Shown here: piece by piece, positions 52,053 through 63,001 of the stretch
Layout: every line of letters starts with the position of its first letter
How positions within the stretch are numbered: position 1 is the stretch's first letter
Assembly: GCF_000055945.1 (NCBI RefSeq)
Contig: NC_008011.1
Coordinates: 1,297,501-1,361,500, forward strand
DNA length: 64,000 nucleotides
DNA from: Lawsonia intracellularis PHE/MN1-00
Lineage (GTDB): Bacteria; Desulfobacterota; Desulfovibrionia; Desulfovibrionales; Desulfovibrionaceae
Reading direction: 5' to 3'
Translations under genes and position numbers: made by a program
Notes under the pieces: model-generated
Told to the model about the DNA's origin: nothing
Databases searched by the model: none
What the model saw: only the letters and a program-made list of their open reading frames with translations

Positions 52053-54134
52053 ATGAGTTATTTAGGATTATCACATCGACAAAATAAATATCATAAGTTT
52101 ACTTGGACTACTTCTAGGAAAAAAGTAAGAGGAAAATATTTTTCTTTTAGGATAGATAAGTGGAATGCTTTTAGGTTTCAAATTGTAGCTATTCTTTTTT
52201 GTATTGTTTGGTGTGGATTATGGTGTCGATCAGCTTACATCCAACTATGGAAAGGTACTTTTTTTTCAGAAAAGGCCAGACGTCAACATATTGCCTTAGA
52301 AACAGTATCTACTCCAAGAGGAAATATTGTAGATAGGAATGGAAGAATTCTAGCAAAAAGCATACAATGTTATTCTGTTTATGCAGATCCTTTTTCCATA
52401 AAAGACATAGAAAGTACTGCAATAAAGCTTTCAAACTGTCTTCACTTATCAGAAGAAACCATAAGAAAATTACTCCAAAAGCAAAATCGGTTTGTATGGA
52501 TTTCTCGCCATATTGATGATGCTACAGCTATAGCTATTAATCAAATGAAGATTCCTGGAGTTATGTTATTAAAAGAATATGAAAGAGTTTATCCATATAA
52601 ACATGTTGCTGGCCAGCTCCTTGGCTTTGTTGGAGTTGATGGAAATGGCCTTGAAGGTCTTGAGCATTCATTTAATGATTATCTCAGTAGTTTTTCAACA
52701 AAGCAGCTTGTGATGAGAGATGCTTCAGGAAGAAGGTTTTATATCAATAATGGAGAAGAATTACACAATAGTACTAGAGAGTTACAGCTTACAATAGATT
52801 TACAAATACAGTCTATTGCTGAAGATGCTATAGCACAGGCTGTCAGCGAGGTTGGGGCAAAATGGGGTGGGGTTCTTATTGTAGATGTTAAATCAAGCGA
52901 GATATTAGCTTGGTCACAATATCCTTTTTTTAATCCTAATGCATATCGTCAATATAAACCTAGTGAGTATAGAAATCGGTTAGCTTTAGATGCATTTGAA
53001 CCTGGGTCAACATTTAAACCTTTTTTGATTGCTGCAGCTCTTCAAGAAGGTATTGTTACAAAAGATACATTATTTAATTGTGAAGGTGGAGTTTGGAAAA
53101 TTAAAAATGTTGTCATTCGTGATGATGGTACACCACAAAAAGAACTTTCTGTAACAAAAATTTTAAGTCACTCTAGTAATATTGGTTGTGGAAAGATTTC
53201 TTTAGAGCTTGGTTCACAAAAGTTTTACTATTATCTTACTAAATTAGGGTTTGGACAGCCTACTGGACTTAACATTATTGAAAATAAAGGTATTTTACGT
53301 CGTCCTCGTGAGTGGAGTGAAGCCGATCTCATTTCTACTGCTTTTGGACAGAGTTTATCTACTAACGCACTTCAGCTTACACAGGGTTTTTTAACAATTG
53401 CAACTCATGGTATATACAAACCAATAAGTCTTTTTAAGACTCCTTTGAAAAAAGTTTCTGAGCAGCGTATTTTTTCTGAAGATATAAGTAGCGAAGTACT
53501 TACAATGATGCGGCAAGTAGTAGAGTCAGGGACAGGAAAGCGAGCTGCTATATCTGGAGTTTCTATAGCCGGAAAAACAGGTACAGCTCAAAAGGTTGAT
53601 AAAACAGGCAAGTATGGTCAAGAACGTATAGCCTCTTTTGTTGGCCTTTTCCCTGCTGAAGACCCTCATTATTTGATTATGGTTGTTATAGATGAACCAA
53701 TAACAAAAAAATATGGTGGAGTTATTGCAGCTCCAGTGTTTCGTAAGATAGCTACTAAAGTTATGGCTTATGTAGGTTCTCCTGAAAGTCTTCAATATCA
53801 AGTTGTAACAAAAGAGGAAGAAAAAATTAGTTCTAATAAGGTTTCTTCATTAGTTAGAACTAACAAAAAAGAAAAAAGCTGTTCTAATACATTAGAAGTT
53901 CGTCAAAAAATAGATAGAAAAGATCCAATTGAGTACGCTACATCATTAAAAATTCCTGATGTTGTAGGAAAATCTATTCGTAAAGCTATTGAACTTTTTG
54001 CTGGGCAAGGTCTTGTTCCAGAAGTTAAAGGTAATGGTATTGTTGTAATAAAACAAGAGCCAGAAGCCGGAACTCATTTAATCAAACAACATTTATTAGA
54101 TAAGAAGTGTATCCTTTGGGTTTCGGAGAAATAA
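52053..54134 (+). CDS. ftsI: Septal peptidoglycan transpeptidase (FtsI/PBP3-type) with C-terminal PASTA domain
   Basis: Monofunctional class B penicillin-binding protein of the divisome. At 693 residues it is longer than E. coli FtsI (588). A basic N-terminus and one membrane helix (about 44-65) lead to the pedestal domain with TPRGNIVDRNGRILA. The transpeptidase has the nucleophile Ser319 in GSTFKPF, the SSN triad in SHSSNIGCG, and K508TG in AGKTGTAQK. The C-terminal about 60 residues (IPDVVGKSIRKAIELFAGQGL) form a PASTA domain, common in Gram-positive and deltaproteobacterial homologues but absent in E. coli. It ends one base before murE. Confidence 0.94.
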   Translation: MSYLGLSHRQNKYHKFTWTTSRKKVRGKYFSFRIDKWNAFRFQIVAILFCIVWCGLWCRSAYIQLWKGTFFSEKARRQHIALETVSTPRGNIVDRNGRILAKSIQCYSVYADPFSIKDIESTAIKLSNCLHLSEETIRKLLQKQNRFVWISRHIDDATAIAINQMKIPGVMLLKEYERVYPYKHVAGQLLGFVGVDGNGLEGLEHSFNDYLSSFSTKQLVMRDASGRRFYINNGEELHNSTRELQLTIDLQIQSIAEDAIAQAVSEVGAKWGGVLIVDVKSSEILAWSQYPFFNPNAYRQYKPSEYRNRLALDAFEPGSTFKPFLIAAALQEGIVTKDTLFNCEGGVWKIKNVVIRDDGTPQKELSVTKILSHSSNIGCGKISLELGSQKFYYYLTKLGFGQPTGLNIIENKGILRRPREWSEADLISTAFGQSLSTNALQLTQGFLTIATHGIYKPISLFKTPLKKVSEQRIFSEDISSEVLTMMRQVVESGTGKRAAISGVSIAGKTGTAQKVDKTGKYGQERIASFVGLFPAEDPHYLIMVVIDEPITKKYGGVIAAPVFRKIATKVMAYVGSPESLQYQVVTKEEEKISSNKVSSLVRTNKKEKSCSNTLEVRQKIDRKDPIEYATSLKIPDVVGKSIRKAIELFAGQGLVPEVKGNGIVVIKQEPEAGTHLIKQHLLDKKCILWVSEK

Positions 54135-54135
54135 A

Positions 54136-55584
54136 ATGAATAGATATCCTCTTAAAGCCCTTGAGTCCGAACTAGAGAAAAAACATATGCTAATCTGTAT
54201 AGACTCACGTAAAGTTGAGAAAGGGTGTGTTTTTGTTGCACTTCCAGGTAGCAGTGTTGATGGTGGGCTTTTTATTCCAGATGCTGTTTCTAGAGGCGCA
54301 GCATATATTGTTTGTCGCCATAATGAGGTAGAGTATTGTGGTAGTGCAATACCTATTGTTGTGGATGATCCTAGATATACTTTAGGGAGGTTAGCTAGGA
54401 TTTTTTATAATACAGGAAATCTATCCATGCCAATAATTGGAGTTACTGGAACAAATGGTAAAACAACAATTACTTATCTTTTAGAGTATCTTTTTAGGGC
54501 AAAAGGAAACAGGACAGGTGTCATTGGGACAATTGCTTATCGCTGGCCTGGATTTTCTAAAGAAGCACCACTTACTACCCCTCAATGCTTAGACTTACAT
54601 GCAATGCTTGCACAGATGCAGGTAGATAAGACAGAAATTGTGTTTATGGAAGTTTCTTCTCATGCTTTAGATCAAAGGCGAATAGCAGGTATTAGTTTTA
54701 AAGGGGTTATTTTTACAAACTTAACTCAAGATCATTTAGATTATCATAAAGACATGAAAGAGTATTTTCATGCTAAAGCAAGACTTTTTTTTGAATACCC
54801 ATCTAAAAATAAAATAATGGTAGCATCAATGGATAATCAATGGGGGAGGAAATTAGCAAAACTTGTCCCAGAGATAATAGGGTTTGGTTTTAAAAACAAA
54901 CCAACACAAGTTTCAAATTATTTATTTGGGAAAATACTTTCTTCTTCTAGAGCCGGCTTACATCTGCAGATGAGTTTTAAAGATAAGGTTTGGGAACTTT
55001 GTACACCTTTAGTTGGAGTACATAATGCTGAAAACTTGTTGGCTGTACAAGCAATAAGTCTCCAATTGGGTTTAGCTCCTGAGGATTTCTGTTGTTTTGA
55101 AAAGTTTACAGGTGTTCCTGGCCGTCTTGAAAGAATAGTTAATAAAAAACAATTAGATATTTTTGTAGATTATGCCCATACTCCAGATGCACTTATAAAT
55201 GTACTTTCTGCCTTACGTGATGTTGGTTTTAAGCGAATTATAACAGTTTTTGGTTGTGGTGGTAATAGAGATAAAGCAAAACGTCCATTAATGGGGAAAG
55301 CTGTTGCAAAACTATCTGATGTAGCAGTGTTAACATCAGATAATCCACGGAATGAAGACCCAGAGTTAATTATGGCAGATGTTTTACCAGGCCTCAAAAA
55401 AGCTAAACAAATTATTACAGAACCAGATAGAGAGAAAGCAATTCGTCAAGCTATAGAATTAGTTTCACCTGGAGATGCATTACTTGTTGCAGGAAAAGGC
55501 CATGAATGTACACAACAAATAGGATTTATGAAATATCCCTTTAGTGATCAAAGTGTGATACGGAAAATTTTAGGATGCGATTAA
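54136..55584 (+). CDS. murE: UDP-N-acetylmuramoyl-tripeptide synthetase (meso-DAP adding) MurE
   Basis: Adds the third stem-peptide residue to UDP-MurNAc-L-Ala-D-Glu. At 482 residues, typical. It has the ATP loop GVTGTNGKTTITYLL, the carbamate-lysine region EVSSHALDQRR, and the C-terminal specificity motif DNPRNEDP. In the family DNPR marks meso-diaminopimelate use, not L-lysine, fitting a Gram-negative wall. It overlaps murF by 10 bases. Confidence 0.96.
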   Translation: MNRYPLKALESELEKKHMLICIDSRKVEKGCVFVALPGSSVDGGLFIPDAVSRGAAYIVCRHNEVEYCGSAIPIVVDDPRYTLGRLARIFYNTGNLSMPIIGVTGTNGKTTITYLLEYLFRAKGNRTGVIGTIAYRWPGFSKEAPLTTPQCLDLHAMLAQMQVDKTEIVFMEVSSHALDQRRIAGISFKGVIFTNLTQDHLDYHKDMKEYFHAKARLFFEYPSKNKIMVASMDNQWGRKLAKLVPEIIGFGFKNKPTQVSNYLFGKILSSSRAGLHLQMSFKDKVWELCTPLVGVHNAENLLAVQAISLQLGLAPEDFCCFEKFTGVPGRLERIVNKKQLDIFVDYAHTPDALINVLSALRDVGFKRIITVFGCGGNRDKAKRPLMGKAVAKLSDVAVLTSDNPRNEDPELIMADVLPGLKKAKQIITEPDREKAIRQAIELVSPGDALLVAGKGHECTQQIGFMKYPFSDQSVIRKILGCD

Positions 55585-56969
55585 GCTTAGATACTATCCT
55601 TAGCGTTACAGGAGGTACACTTGTAGCCCCGACTACTGGATATAACTCCTATATAGATGGGGTAAGTATAGATAGTAGAGCTATTACTACTAATTCACTA
55701 TTTATATGTATTTCTGGAAACATTACTGATGGCCATAACTTTGTTTTAAAAGCTGTAGAGGAAGGCGCATCTGCAATACTTGCTAGTCATAATCCTTTTG
55801 AAGGAGAAGTGCCTGTACCAGTAATATTGGTTCCAGACACATTGAACGGACTTAAAGTATTAGCACAAGCTGCTCGGAAGATGACAAAAGCCAAAGTTAT
55901 TGGAATTACTGGGACAGCAGGTAAAACAACAGTTAAAGAGTTAGTTGCTCAACTTCTTACATCAAAAGGAAAAGTTGCTAAAAACTATTTAAATTTTAAT
56001 ACTCAAATTGGAATGTCTTTTTCTATTTTAGCAGCTCAAGGAGATGAAGACTTTTGGGTTATGGAGGTTGGTATAAGCAATCCTCAGGACATGGAAGAAT
56101 TAGGAACTATATTAACACCTGATATTGCTCTTATAATAAATGTAGGGCCTGGTCATCTTAGTGGGTTGAACAAACAAGGTGTTGCTTATCATAAGGCACA
56201 ACTTCTTCGATATATGAAAGATGAAGGATTAGGAATTGTAAGTTTGGACTATCCTGATCTTGTTAAAGAGGTAAAGGAACTTCGTTCAGGTAGTTTATTT
56301 TTTTCAGTACTAGACAATCAATGTCGCTATTATAGTAAGTATACAGGTATTGTCGAAAATGGATATGGTACTTATCGATTATGGCTTGATGATGATATAG
56401 TAGATGTAACCTCTCCCTTTTTAGGTAATTTTGGTATGGAAAGTGTCCTTGCATCCGCAACCATAGCTCATAAGTTAGGTGTATCAAGTGATTCTATTAA
56501 ACAGCAATTGTTCCAAGCAATATTACCTCAGAATAGATTTTCTTGTTTCACTCATGGTAACTGGCTGTGTATCGATGATAGTTATAATGCAAATCCTTTG
56601 TCTATGAATGCAGTAATAGAGTCAACATATAAACTTTCAGACGAAAAAAAGCCTCTTGTATATGTCCTTGGTGAAATGCTTGAGCTTGGAGATTCCTCTG
56701 AAGCAGAGCATGAAAAGATTGGTAAGAAACTGGCACAAACAGGAGCTAGTATAATTTTTTGGAAAGGTGGCATGATAGACAATGTTCTTATAGGTCTAAA
56801 AGGAGGTGGCTTTAAAGGTATCTTAGAAAAAATATCTACAGAACAAGAGTTCCAATCACTATTTTTGAAGCATAGGTTAGATGAAGGGATCATTGTGTTT
56901 AAAGGTTCTCGTTCTAATAAAATGGAAGTATTTGTAGACGTATTTATGAAACTAGTAGGAACAAAATAA
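55575..56969 (+). CDS. murF: UDP-N-acetylmuramoyl-tripeptide--D-alanyl-D-alanine ligase MurF
   Basis: Adds D-Ala-D-Ala to complete the pentapeptide precursor. At 464 residues, typical. It has DSRAI in the N-terminal domain, the ATP loop [19 protein letters not shown], and the block [15 protein letters not shown], which is the MurF signature. GTAGKT rather than GTNGKT in the loop is usual for MurF variants. Its stop overlaps the mraY start by one base (TAATG). Confidence 0.95.
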
Positions 56970-58045
56970 TGTTGTATAATATACTGTTCCCTTTAAGTTC
57001 AGACTATACTATATTAAATGTTTTTAAGTATATTACATTTCGTTCTGTTTGGTCTTTAATTACAGCTTTAATTTTAAGCATATTACTTGGACCTTATTTT
57101 ATTCGTTGGTTACAACGTATAAACTTTAAACAACAAATTCACGAAGATGTAAAGATCCATAAGTCAAAGACAGGAACTCCCACTATGGGAGGAGTTCTTA
57201 TATGTTTCAGTTCGCTATGTAGTACTATTCTTTGGAGTGATTTAACAAATATTTATGTTTGGTTAACGCTATTAGTTTTTATAGGTTTTTCTTTTATTGG
57301 CTTTCTTGATGATTATATAAAGATTTTACATCATCAAAATAAAGGTTTTTCAGCAAAAGTAAAATTGTTAGCCCAAGTTGTTGTAGCAGGTATTGCTATG
57401 TTATTTTTAGTGTCAGAACCTGCTTATTCTACAAAGTTAGCATTTCCATTTTTTAAATCTTTACATCCAGATTTTGGTTATTTTTATGTTCCATTTGCAA
57501 TATTAGTTATGGTTGGAGCCTCTAATGCAGTAAATCTTACAGATGGATTAGATGGCCTTGCCATTGCTCCTGTGATTGTGTCTATCTTTGTTCTTTCTGT
57601 ATATATTTATGTAACAGGTAACGTAAAGTTTTCTCAATACTTACAAGTTGACTATATTGCTGGTGTTGGTGAAGTTGCAGTTTTTTGTGGCGCACTTATT
57701 GGAGCAGGACTTGGTTTTTTATGGTTTAATGCATATCCAGCACAAATATTTATGGGAGATGTTGGTTCACTTGGACTTGGGGGAGTTTTAGGGTTTTTAG
57801 CAGTACTTTGCAAACAAGAACTTCTATTACTTATTGTTGGAGCTCTTTTTGTATTGGAAACACTTTCAGTTATTGTTCAGGTTGGATACTTTAAGTGGAC
57901 AGGTGGAAAAAGAATTTTTCGAATGGCCCCATTACATCATCATTTTGAATTAAAGGGTATTCCAGAGTCGAAAATTATTATTCGTTTTTGGATTATATCT
58001 ATTACTTTTGGGTTAATAGCTCTTTCTGCACTTAAGCTTAGGTAA
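56969..58045 (+). CDS. mraY: Phospho-N-acetylmuramoyl-pentapeptide transferase MraY
   Basis: Integral membrane enzyme that transfers the muropeptide to undecaprenyl phosphate, forming lipid I. The 358 residues hold about ten helices. The conserved loops are [45 protein letters not shown] and the terminal [11 protein letters not shown]. Length and motifs are complete. Confidence 0.96.
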
Positions 58046-58058
58046 CATAGGAATAAAT

Positions 58059-59381
58059 ATGCTTTCTATAGCTAACAATTGTTGTATATCTTTAGCTCAA
58101 AATGAATGGCCATTATATAAAGTAGCTGTTGTTGGAACTGGGCGTTCAGGAATGGCAGCTGCAAGATTATTACATTCTCTTGGTGCTTCTATACGTATAG
58201 TAGATAAAACTAGAGAAAACGTATCTAAAACCTTTATGGATTGGATTAAACAAACAAATTGTGAGGTTATGTTTGGAGAACATTGTCCAAAACAGTTTGA
58301 AGATATAGATATCGTTATTCCTAGCCCAGGAGTCCCTCTTAATTTACTTAAGCCACATTTTTTGAATACTATTCAAGTGTTATCTGAGACAGAACTAGCA
58401 TGGTATCAGTTGTCTAATGAAAAAGTCATTGCCATAACAGGGACCAATGGGAAAACAACTATAGCAAGTTTATGTGCAGCAATGTTGGTAGAACAAGGTA
58501 TAAGTGTTTTTGTTGGTGGTAATATTGGAACTCCACTATCAGAATATGTTTTGTGTAAAAAGAAAGTAAGTGTTGTTGTTTTAGAACTTTCAAGTTTTCA
58601 ACTTCAGACATGTTCACTATTTCGTCCTGATATAGCTATATGTTCTAATATTTCTATAAATCATTTGGATTACCATAGAAATATGGATGAATATATTTCT
58701 GCAAAGTTGAATATATGTAAAAATCAATGTGAAAGCGATCTTGCTATTCTTAAGCCAGGGATGGAAGCACTAGTAGATTCATATAATTTGAAAGCTCGAG
58801 TAGTTTTTTATAGAGATTTAGGAAATTTTTCTACAAGTCGATTATTAGGAGTCCATAATCTTGAGAATGCAGAAGCAGCTTGGCTAGCTTGTAAAGAACT
58901 AGGTGTTACAGAGGAGATAGCAAAAAAGGTTGTAACAACTTTTGAACCATTAGAGCATAGGCTTGAACAGGTAAGGCTTTTAAATGGTGTTTTGTATGTA
59001 AATGATTCTAAAGGAACAACAGTTGAAGCACTTCGTGCAGCGCTTGAATCTTTTAAGCAACCAATACTCCTTTTAGCTGGAGGTAGGTTTAAGGGGGGAG
59101 ATCTAACATCATTACGTCCAATTATAAAAAAACAAGTTCGTATAGTTGGGCTGTTTGGTAATAGTCGAGAATATTTTGAAGATGCTTGGGGAGATATTAT
59201 CCCAATAACCTGGGATAACACATTAGAACAAGCTGTAAAACGTCTTTCAAACTTAGCACATAATGGTGAAGTTATATTACTAGCTCCTGCTACTTCAAGT
59301 TTTGATCAGTACATGAACTATATTGAAAGAGGTAATGACTTTAAGCGAATTGTTCATGAGGTGTTGAATGAGCATTGTTAG
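58059..59381 (+). CDS. murD: UDP-N-acetylmuramoylalanine--D-glutamate ligase MurD
   Basis: Adds D-Glu to UDP-MurNAc-L-Ala. At 440 residues, typical. It has the N-terminal VVGTGRSGMAAARLL (uracil-nucleotide binding), the ATP loop AITGTNGKTTIASLCAAML, SSFQLQTC, and VNDSKGTTVEALRAAL, the MurD-specific block. The first about 20 residues before the first strand are a short extension. It overlaps ftsW by 14 bases. Confidence 0.95.
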   Translation: MLSIANNCCISLAQNEWPLYKVAVVGTGRSGMAAARLLHSLGASIRIVDKTRENVSKTFMDWIKQTNCEVMFGEHCPKQFEDIDIVIPSPGVPLNLLKPHFLNTIQVLSETELAWYQLSNEKVIAITGTNGKTTIASLCAAMLVEQGISVFVGGNIGTPLSEYVLCKKKVSVVVLELSSFQLQTCSLFRPDIAICSNISINHLDYHRNMDEYISAKLNICKNQCESDLAILKPGMEALVDSYNLKARVVFYRDLGNFSTSRLLGVHNLENAEAAWLACKELGVTEEIAKKVVTTFEPLEHRLEQVRLLNGVLYVNDSKGTTVEALRAALESFKQPILLLAGGRFKGGDLTSLRPIIKKQVRIVGLFGNSREYFEDAWGDIIPITWDNTLEQAVKRLSNLAHNGEVILLAPATSSFDQYMNYIERGNDFKRIVHEVLNEHC

Positions 59382-60516
59382 ACAACATAGAAGATTATCA
59401 GGATCTAATCGACATAAAGATGATATCAGTGATATAGCATCATATGATTGGTTGTTACTGACTGTTGTTTTGATTCTTTTATGTATAGGGCTGATTATGG
59501 TGTTATCAGCAAGTGGGATGGTAGCAGAGCGTCTTACAGGAGATAAGTATTACTTTTTTAAAAGACAATGTTTATTTACCATTATTAGCGGAATTTTATT
59601 ATGGGTTATGGCAGTTATACCACGCTCATTGATTTACAAACTCCAATATCCATTTTTGTTTGTAATTATTGGTTTATTATTTTTGACGATTACTCCATTA
59701 GGAGCAAAAGTAAATGGAGCAAGGCGATGGATTTCTTTAGGGTTATTTTCTATTCAGCCTCTTGAATTTACGAAAATAGCATTAGCACTGTATCTTGCAT
59801 ATTTTATGAGTACAAAACAAGAACTTGTAAAAACATTTAGTAAAGGCGTCATCCCACCGTTTGCTGTAACACTTATTTTGGCTATTATGTTACTTGTACA
59901 ACCAGACTTTGGTGGTGCAATGATTCTAATTATGATTTTATTTTTTATGTGTCTTGTTGGTGGAACAAGGTTTATTTATCTTTTTTTATCGATAGCTATG
60001 TCGTGTACAATAGCTGCTGCTTTGGTATGGCATTCACCATATAGAGCACGACGTCTTGCAGCATTTCTTAACCCTTTTCAAGATGCGCAAAATACAGGAT
60101 ATCAACTGATACAGTCTTTATATGCATTAGGTTCTGGAGGATTCTGGGGAGCAGGTATAGGTGGGAGTAATCAAAAGATGTTTTACCTCCCTGAGGCACA
60201 TAATGATTTTATTATGTCAGTAATAGGTGAAGAGCTTGGTTTTCTAGGTATTACCATTGTAATGGCATTATTATTTTTGTTTTTTGTACGTAGTTACTTA
60301 ATAGTAGTGAAACAAAGAGAACTAAGGGATCGTCTCTCTGCTTTTGCTGTAACATTAGTTATTGCATTAGGATGTATATTAAATCTTGCTGTGATAATGG
60401 GTATGGCTCCTCCTAAGGGAGTTGCTATGCCATTTTTAAGTTACGGAGGAAGCAGCTTATTAGCAACAATGTGCTGTGTTGGTCTTTTATTAAATTTTTC
60501 TCGAATTGGTCGTTAG
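59368..60516 (+). CDS. ftsW: Septal peptidoglycan glycosyltransferase FtsW (SEDS family)
   Basis: Polytopic membrane protein that polymerises glycan strands with FtsI. At 382 residues it has about ten helices. Family signatures are VLSASGMVAERL, NGARRWISLGLFSIQPLEFTK, the GGSNQKMFYLPEAHNDFIMSVIGEELG extracellular block with the catalytic Asp, and APPKGVAMPFLSYGGSS. Position after murD and before murG marks it as FtsW, not RodA. Confidence 0.95.
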   Translation: MSIVRQHRRLSGSNRHKDDISDIASYDWLLLTVVLILLCIGLIMVLSASGMVAERLTGDKYYFFKRQCLFTIISGILLWVMAVIPRSLIYKLQYPFLFVIIGLLFLTITPLGAKVNGARRWISLGLFSIQPLEFTKIALALYLAYFMSTKQELVKTFSKGVIPPFAVTLILAIMLLVQPDFGGAMILIMILFFMCLVGGTRFIYLFLSIAMSCTIAAALVWHSPYRARRLAAFLNPFQDAQNTGYQLIQSLYALGSGGFWGAGIGGSNQKMFYLPEAHNDFIMSVIGEELGFLGITIVMALLFLFFVRSYLIVVKQRELRDRLSAFAVTLVIALGCILNLAVIMGMAPPKGVAMPFLSYGGSSLLATMCCVGLLLNFSRIGR

Positions 60517-60520
60517 TGTT

Positions 60521-61612
60521 ATGAAATACCGGATAGCAATTACTACTGGAGGTACAGGTGGGCATGTATATCCTGCACTTGCTGTAGCAGAGCAGTTTCA
60601 TGATAAAGCAGATCTATTTTTTATAGGATCTCAATATGGGCCAGAAGCAGAGATGGTAAAAACATTTAATATTCCTTTTTATGGGCTTCCTGTCAGAGGT
60701 GTGCTTGGAAGAAAGTGGAAAGCTTTCTCTGCATTATACAGTATGATAAAAGCTATAGTCAAAGCTAGAAAGATTCTTCAGAAATGTATGCCTGATATTG
60801 TCGTTGGTTTTGGTTCATATGCATCATTTGCTCCATTAGTTGCTGCTAAATTGAAACGTATTCCTACTGCTATTCATGAACAAAATGTTAGGCCAGGATT
60901 AGCTAACCGAATGTTAGCTCGATTAGCGGACAGAGTATTTTTATCTGTGCCAGATACGTTACATATTTTTACTAAAAAAAGTAAGGTTAGGTATACAGGA
61001 AATCCTATTCGTCAATCTATTGTTGATTTACATTATAAATTTGAAGATACAAAAAACTCCTCTACTAGACATTTACTTGTATTAGGTGGAAGCTTAGGTG
61101 CAATAGCTATTAATTCTATTGTCGTTGATGGATTAAGTCGATTGTTTTCAAATAGGATTGTTATTCGTCATCAAACAGGGGTGCATGATTGGGAAAGAGT
61201 GAAAGAAGGATATGCATTATATGGTAGAACAAATTCTCAGGTTACTCCTTTTATTGATGATATGGCTGAAGCATATCAGTGGTCAGATCTTGTTTTATGT
61301 CGAGCAGGGGCAACAACCATTGCTGAGTTGGCTGCAGTAGGGAAGCCATCTATATTGATTCCTTTTCCTTATGCTACTCATGATCATCAAACGTATAATG
61401 CTCAATTTCTTGTAAGAGTAGGTGCGGCAGTCCTTATTCCAGAAAAAAATGTAGTAGAGGTTGATGTGATTGAAAAAATTATAGCATTATTTAACGATAG
61501 AGTAACGTTAGTTAATATGGCTTTAGCTGCACATAAACATGGACGTATAGATGCAGCTACATGTGTAGCAAATGAAATTATTGATCTTTTATCAGCTAAT
61601 GCAATGAAATGA
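60521..61612 (+). CDS. murG: UDP-N-acetylglucosamine--N-acetylmuramyl-(pentapeptide) pyrophosphoryl-undecaprenol GlcNAc transferase MurG
   Basis: Makes lipid II on the inner face of the membrane. I use ATG 60521 (363 residues); a GTG at 60506 would overlap ftsW. The acceptor loop is [17 protein letters not shown], followed by [27 protein letters not shown] (family GGS.GA..ln), and the donor site [25 protein letters not shown]. It overlaps murC by 4 bases (ATGA). Confidence 0.95.
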   Translation: MKYRIAITTGGTGGHVYPALAVAEQFHDKADLFFIGSQYGPEAEMVKTFNIPFYGLPVRGVLGRKWKAFSALYSMIKAIVKARKILQKCMPDIVVGFGSYASFAPLVAAKLKRIPTAIHEQNVRPGLANRMLARLADRVFLSVPDTLHIFTKKSKVRYTGNPIRQSIVDLHYKFEDTKNSSTRHLLVLGGSLGAIAINSIVVDGLSRLFSNRIVIRHQTGVHDWERVKEGYALYGRTNSQVTPFIDDMAEAYQWSDLVLCRAGATTIAELAAVGKPSILIPFPYATHDHQTYNAQFLVRVGAAVLIPEKNVVEVDVIEKIIALFNDRVTLVNMALAAHKHGRIDAATCVANEIIDLLSANAMK

Positions 61613-62970
61613 ATAGTAAAATAAAAAGTATTTATATGGTTGGAATTGGTGGTTCTGGTATGAGTGGAATAGCAGAGATTTTATTAAATCTTGGCTATGA
61701 AGTACATGGCTCAGATATTATGGAATCCCATATTATCCACAGGCTACGCAAACTAGGAGCTATTATTTCTATTGGGCACCAGGCAGAAAATTTAGGAGAT
61801 ATCAGCGTTGTTGTAAAATCTAGTGCTGTTACAGAAGATAATCCTGAAATACAGTTAGCACGCCAACATGGTATTCCTGTTATTCCACGAGCTGAAATGT
61901 TGACAGAGCTTATGCGGTTACGTAAGGGAGTGGCTATTGCAGGTACACATGGTAAAACAACAACAACTTCTCTTACTGCAACAGTTTTTGATACAGCAGG
62001 TTTTGATCCTACAGTTGTTATTGGTGGTGTACTTAATGCTTATGGTGCTAATGCAAGATTAGGACAAGGACAATATCTTATTGCTGAGGCCGATGAATCA
62101 GATGGTTCTTTTCTTTTATTGTTACCTATTATTAATGTAGTAACAAATATAGATCTTGATCATTTGGATTATTACAGAAGTTTTGAAGAAATTGAACATG
62201 CTTTTGTAACTTTTATGAATAATGTTCCTTTTTATGGCATGAATGTTGTTTGTGGAGATGATCCTGGTGTTCAACGTGTATTACCTAGAGTGAATCGTCA
62301 GGTTATAACCTATGGTTTTGAGTCATCTAATCATATTTGGGCTGAAATTATTGAATGTGGAATAATAAATAGGTTTAAAGTCATAGCCCATGGAGAGTGT
62401 CTTGGGGAAGTTATACTTACCCAACCGGGGAAACATAATATTCTTAATGCATTAGCTGCAATAGGTGTAGCATTAGAAGTAGGTATTTCACCCAAATGTT
62501 GTATTGAGGGACTTGCTAACTTTAAAGGGGTAGGAAGACGTTTTGAATATAAAGGGGAAAAGAATGGAATTACTGTTATTGATGATTATGGACATCATCC
62601 TATAGAGGTCGCAGCTACATTAGAAACAGCTCGAAAAGTTTTTCCTGATCGACGTATTGTTGTTGCTTTTCAACCACATCGTTTTTCTAGGACCCAAGCT
62701 TTATTTGGTGAGTTTTGCCAAGTTCTTTCTACTGTAGATAAGTTATTATTAACAGAAATTTATCCAGCTTTAGAGAAGCCTATTCCTGGAATAAATAGTC
62801 AAAATTTAGCACAAGGTATTCAACAAATTTCTAAAATAGATGTTACATATTATCCAGATATAGACGCTGTTTTCCATGCATTACCTCACGTGTTGTGTGC
62901 AGGAGATGTGCTGATTACTTTGGGAGCAGGAACAATAACGACGATTGGTCCAAAGTTTTTAACTTGTTAG
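61609..62970 (+). CDS. murC: UDP-N-acetylmuramate--L-alanine ligase MurC
   Basis: Adds L-Ala to UDP-MurNAc, the first amino-acid step. At 453 residues, typical. It has [19 protein letters not shown], the ATP loop [15 protein letters not shown] (GTHGKTTT is MurC-specific), [10 protein letters not shown], and [16 protein letters not shown]. Its start overlaps the murG stop. Confidence 0.96.
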   Translation: MNSKIKSIYMVGIGGSGMSGIAEILLNLGYEVHGSDIMESHIIHRLRKLGAIISIGHQAENLGDISVVVKSSAVTEDNPEIQLARQHGIPVIPRAEMLTELMRLRKGVAIAGTHGKTTTTSLTATVFDTAGFDPTVVIGGVLNAYGANARLGQGQYLIAEADESDGSFLLLLPIINVVTNIDLDHLDYYRSFEEIEHAFVTFMNNVPFYGMNVVCGDDPGVQRVLPRVNRQVITYGFESSNHIWAEIIECGIINRFKVIAHGECLGEVILTQPGKHNILNALAAIGVALEVGISPKCCIEGLANFKGVGRRFEYKGEKNGITVIDDYGHHPIEVAATLETARKVFPDRRIVVAFQPHRFSRTQALFGEFCQVLSTVDKLLLTEIYPALEKPIPGINSQNLAQGIQQISKIDVTYYPDIDAVFHALPHVLCAGDVLITLGAGTITTIGPKFLTC

Positions 62971-63001
62971 CTGTATGTATAATATACTAGGATGGTAGAA
63001 C